From Arthrobacter_B sp038069765 (GTDB lineage: Bacteria; Actinomycetota; Actinomycetes; Actinomycetales; Micrococcaceae): 64,000 nt of DNA. A model generated the notes under the pieces. The model was not told where the DNA came from, did not search any database, and saw nothing but the letters and a program-made list of their open reading frames with translations. The position numbers and the translations under genes are program-made. The number at the start of each line of letters is the position of its first letter. The first letter of the stretch is position 1. Positions 61,673 through 64,000 of this stretch are shown here, one piece after another. Location: NCBI RefSeq assembly GCF_038069765.1, contig NZ_JBBPFS010000001.1:434001-498000 (forward strand), given 5' to 3'.

Positions 61673-63411
61673 GCAGCGCGAGGACAGCACCGGCAACACG
61701 TCTTGTTCCAGCGCTCAGCGTTAAAGACCTGACCGTTGACTTCAAGACGGACAACGGGACGGTCAATGCGGTCCGAGGGGTGTCGCTTGAGATCGCGCGT
61801 GGGGAGGTGCTGGCACTTGTCGGGGAATCCGGCAGCGGAAAGTCCATCACGTCCTTGGCGGTCATGGGCCTGCTTCCGGGCAACGCCCGGACTGAAGGCG
61901 TTGTTGAAGTTGACGGCACCAGCGTCTTGAATGCCTCGGAATCGGTCATGAATGCAACCCGCGGCAACGTGGTGTCGATGGTCTTCCAGGAGCCCATGAC
62001 CGCGTTAAATCCGTCCATGAAGGTGGGCAACCAGGTGTCCGAGGCGATCCTGAACCATAACAAACTATCAAAATCCGAAGCTGGTAGGCGTGCTGTCGCG
62101 CTCTTGGATGATGTCGGCATACCCGACGCTGAGGCGAAGGCGAACAGCTATCCGCATCAGTTGTCAGGAGGCCAGCGCCAACGTGTCGTCATCGCCATAG
62201 CCTTGGCCTGCAACCCCACCATGATCATTGCCGATGAACCCACGACTGCACTCGACGTCACGGTGCAGGCCGAGATACTGGAACTGCTGCGGGGATTGGT
62301 GAAGGACACCAACACGGCTCTGCTGCTGATCACCCACAATATGGGCGTGGTGGCAGATCTGGCCGACAGGGTCGTTGTGATGAACGCCGGCAAAGTCGTC
62401 GAAACCGGTTCCTCGGTGCAGATACTCACCGCCCCCGCCGAGCCCTACACCCGGGCTCTGCTCGCCGCTGTACCCACTCTTCCCGAGGCGCAGTGGGACA
62501 GGATTATTGCCGAAGAACGTGCGGGACAATTCGGCAGCTTCGAGGAGCCTGTCGCTGAACCACCCAAAGACGCCATTCTGGACATGCGGGGGATATGCGT
62601 CGATTACAGCTCCGGCGGGCACAAAGTCCGTGCCGTCGACAGGATCAACCTGTCGATCGCACAGGGGGAGATTGTGGGCCTGGTGGGTGAATCGGGCTCA
62701 GGAAAATCCACGCTCGGAAGGGCTCCTCTGGGCCTGGTTCCGATCACGGCGGGCGACATCACACTCTTCGGTGCGCCCCTTGGCGCCGTTTCCCGTCGTC
62801 AGTTGCGGAAGCTGCGTTCACGCATCGGAGTTATTTTCCAGGACCCGGGCGGATCCTTGGATCCACGGATGACGGTGGGCGACTCCATAGCTGAGCCCTT
62901 GGTTATGCACGGCATCGAGGGCCGCCGGCCCGACCGCAGGCAACGGCACAGCCGGGTCGACGAACTGCTTGACGCCGTGCGCCTACCCGAGGGTACGGCT
63001 TCCCGTTACCCTCATGAGCTGTCTGGAGGGCAGCGACAACGTATCGGCCTGGCGCGCGCCCTGGCCCTGACACCGGAACTGTTAATCGCTGATGAACCCA
63101 CCAGCGCCCTGGACGTCTCGGTACAGGATGAAGTGCTGTCGCTGCTATTGGACTTGCAGAAGGAATTTGGCTTTGGTTGCCTGTTCATCAGCCACGACCT
63201 AGCGGTTGTCCATTCCGTTTGCCAGCGCGTAACAGTGATGCGGAACGGCCGGGTCGTTGAAGCCGGAAACACTGCCGAGGTGCTGCTGCACCCTCAGGCA
63301 TCCTATACACGCCGTCTTCTGGCCTCTGTCCCGAGTCCCAATCCGATCACTCAAGCGGAACGCCGCAACGCGCGACGGGCCCTGATTACCGCGAAGTCGA
63401 CGGTCGCCTGA
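61669..63411 (+). CDS. ABC transporter ATPase with two fused nucleotide-binding domains (DppD-DppF type)
   Basis: The 580-residue protein carries two complete ATPase domains, each with Walker A GESGSGKS (about residues 54 and 345), signature LSGGQRQR and Walker B (MIIADEPTTALDVTV and LLIADEPTSALDVSV). It thus replaces the usual separate DppD and DppF subunits. It powers the two permeases and completes a full importer with the binding protein. GTG overlaps the DppC-type stop. The kinase gene begins three bases after its TGA. Confidence 0.94.
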   Translation: MSSARTAPATRLVPALSVKDLTVDFKTDNGTVNAVRGVSLEIARGEVLALVGESGSGKSITSLAVMGLLPGNARTEGVVEVDGTSVLNASESVMNATRGNVVSMVFQEPMTALNPSMKVGNQVSEAILNHNKLSKSEAGRRAVALLDDVGIPDAEAKANSYPHQLSGGQRQRVVIAIALACNPTMIIADEPTTALDVTVQAEILELLRGLVKDTNTALLLITHNMGVVADLADRVVVMNAGKVVETGSSVQILTAPAEPYTRALLAAVPTLPEAQWDRIIAEERAGQFGSFEEPVAEPPKDAILDMRGICVDYSSGGHKVRAVDRINLSIAQGEIVGLVGESGSGKSTLGRAPLGLVPITAGDITLFGAPLGAVSRRQLRKLRSRIGVIFQDPGGSLDPRMTVGDSIAEPLVMHGIEGRRPDRRQRHSRVDELLDAVRLPEGTASRYPHELSGGQRQRIGLARALALTPELLIADEPTSALDVSVQDEVLSLLLDLQKEFGFGCLFISHDLAVVHSVCQRVTVMRNGRVVEAGNTAEVLLHPQASYTRRLLASVPSPNPITQAERRNARRALITAKSTVA

Positions 63412-63413
63412 CC

Positions 63414-64000
63414 ATGTATCCACGGCTAGGAATAGACATCGGCGGGACCAAAATCTCCGCTGTCGTTATGGATGAAGACGGAGTTGTCCGGGGCAGGGCG
63501 GTACAGGACACACCGGCCGAGCACGGCGGAGATGCGATAGTGGCGGCTTGTCACTCCGCAGCAAGCATTGCAACGGCCCGCGCCGGAGTTACTCCTCGCG
63601 TTGCGGGAGCCGGAGCGGCAGGCGTGATTGATGCCGACGGCGTTGTCTTGGCAGCGAGTGATTCCTTCGCAGGATGGGCAGGCTACGCGCTCGGTGATGA
63701 ACTCAACCGTAGCCTGGGTATGCCGGTGCGCGCGGGGAACGACGTTGCTGCATTTGTTCTGGGTGAGCAGCGTTTCGGAGCCGGGCGATTCTTGCCCAAC
63801 TTCTTCGGGATTGCATTAGGCACGGGCGTGGGTGGAGGTCTGGTCCTGGACTCCGCCCTGCACACGGGTGAAACCGGCGCTGCGGCGGAAATAGGACACA
63901 TCCCTGGGTTTGGCGACAGGCTGTGTACCTGCGGCCGCAGGGGACATTTGGAGACACTGGCATCAGGGCGTTCCATTGCTACGTTGTTTGCAGAGGCAAC
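63414..64000 (+). CDS. ROK-family sugar kinase, cut by window end
   Basis: The open frame starts at ATG 63414, two bases after the ATPase stop, and runs 195 residues to the window edge without a stop. It shows the ATP site LGIDIGGTKISAVVMDEDG at the N-terminus, the catalytic Asp in VRAGNDVAAFVLGE, GIALGTGVGGGLVLDS, and EIGHIPGFGDRLCTCGRRGH with the ROK zinc-binding motif. Full length should be about 300 residues. It lacks a DNA-binding domain, so it is an enzyme: a glucokinase-, N-acetylglucosamine- or N-acetylmannosamine-kinase-like protein. It would phosphorylate the sugar freed from the imported substrate. Confidence 0.92.
   Translation, partial: MYPRLGIDIGGTKISAVVMDEDGVVRGRAVQDTPAEHGGDAIVAACHSAASIATARAGVTPRVAGAGAAGVIDADGVVLAASDSFAGWAGYALGDELNRSLGMPVRAGNDVAAFVLGEQRFGAGRFLPNFFGIALGTGVGGGLVLDSALHTGETGAAAEIGHIPGFGDRLCTCGRRGHLETLASGRSIATLFAEA

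Overview
The window is high-GC DNA with actinobacterial gene style: GTG and TTG starts, many ATGA/GTGA overlaps, a SCO1664/DUF3090/MSMEG_4193 gene trio, and LysM and LanB-like families. The homoprotocatechuate dioxygenase closely resembles, from memory, the manganese enzyme MndD of Arthrobacter globiformis. An Arthrobacter-like member of the Micrococcaceae is therefore the best guess. I see no rRNA, tRNA, CRISPR array or intact insertion sequence.

Layout. 0-3 kb: end of a carboxymuconolactone-decarboxylase-like gene, an F420/NADP oxidoreductase, a broken dihydrofolate-reductase-like gene, a LysM lipoprotein and a VOC protein. 3-11.7 kb: an accessory zone of lower GC with many broken genes (a DUF3375/JetA-like remnant, a GNAT tail, a shattered unknown gene, a frameshifted GrpB). 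It also holds an intact convergent pair of unknown proteins, pyruvate oxidase, and an OLD-like ATPase/TOPRIM protein. 11.7-13.7 kb: the conserved SCO1664, DUF3090 and phosphomutase-like trio. 13.9-28.5 kb: mixed genes, including an orphan LanB C-terminal (SpaB_C-like) protein, a GNAT, a YbdK-type carboxylate-amine ligase, an M20 dipeptidase, and a glycine-rich repeat protein. This stretch also holds cyanase with a formate/nitrite-type channel next to a PAS-AraC regulator, a Nudix protein, a large unknown protein, an alcohol dehydrogenase, a bactofilin-like membrane protein and an AI-2E family transporter.

28.8-39.6 kb: one tightly overlapping operon. It encodes a LacI regulator with its own palindromic operator, a sugar-type ABC importer, two different ADP-ribosylglycohydrolase-family enzymes, a TIM-barrel/FGE-like fusion, a CaiB CoA-transferase and a CitE-type lyase. 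This is my best candidate for an undescribed catabolic system: import of a glycosylated compound, release of an acid, CoA activation and C-C cleavage. 41-49.1 kb: a homoprotocatechuate meta-cleavage operon (FAH-RraA fusion, GntR, hpaE, hpaD, hpaH, hpaI, MFS transporter). An AT-richer, probably acquired HNH gene precedes it.

49.1-54.2 kb: an M23 peptidase, a frameshifted short-chain dehydrogenase beside a divergent AraC regulator, and two paralogous alpha/beta hydrolases that look leaderless, followed by a MarR regulator. 54.2-64 kb: a divergent ROK-regulated locus. CutC and an M81 (MlrC-like) peptidase lie on one side. A dipeptide-type ABC importer and a ROK sugar kinase, cut by the window end, lie on the other. 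Together they suggest uptake and breakdown of a sugar-peptide-like substrate.
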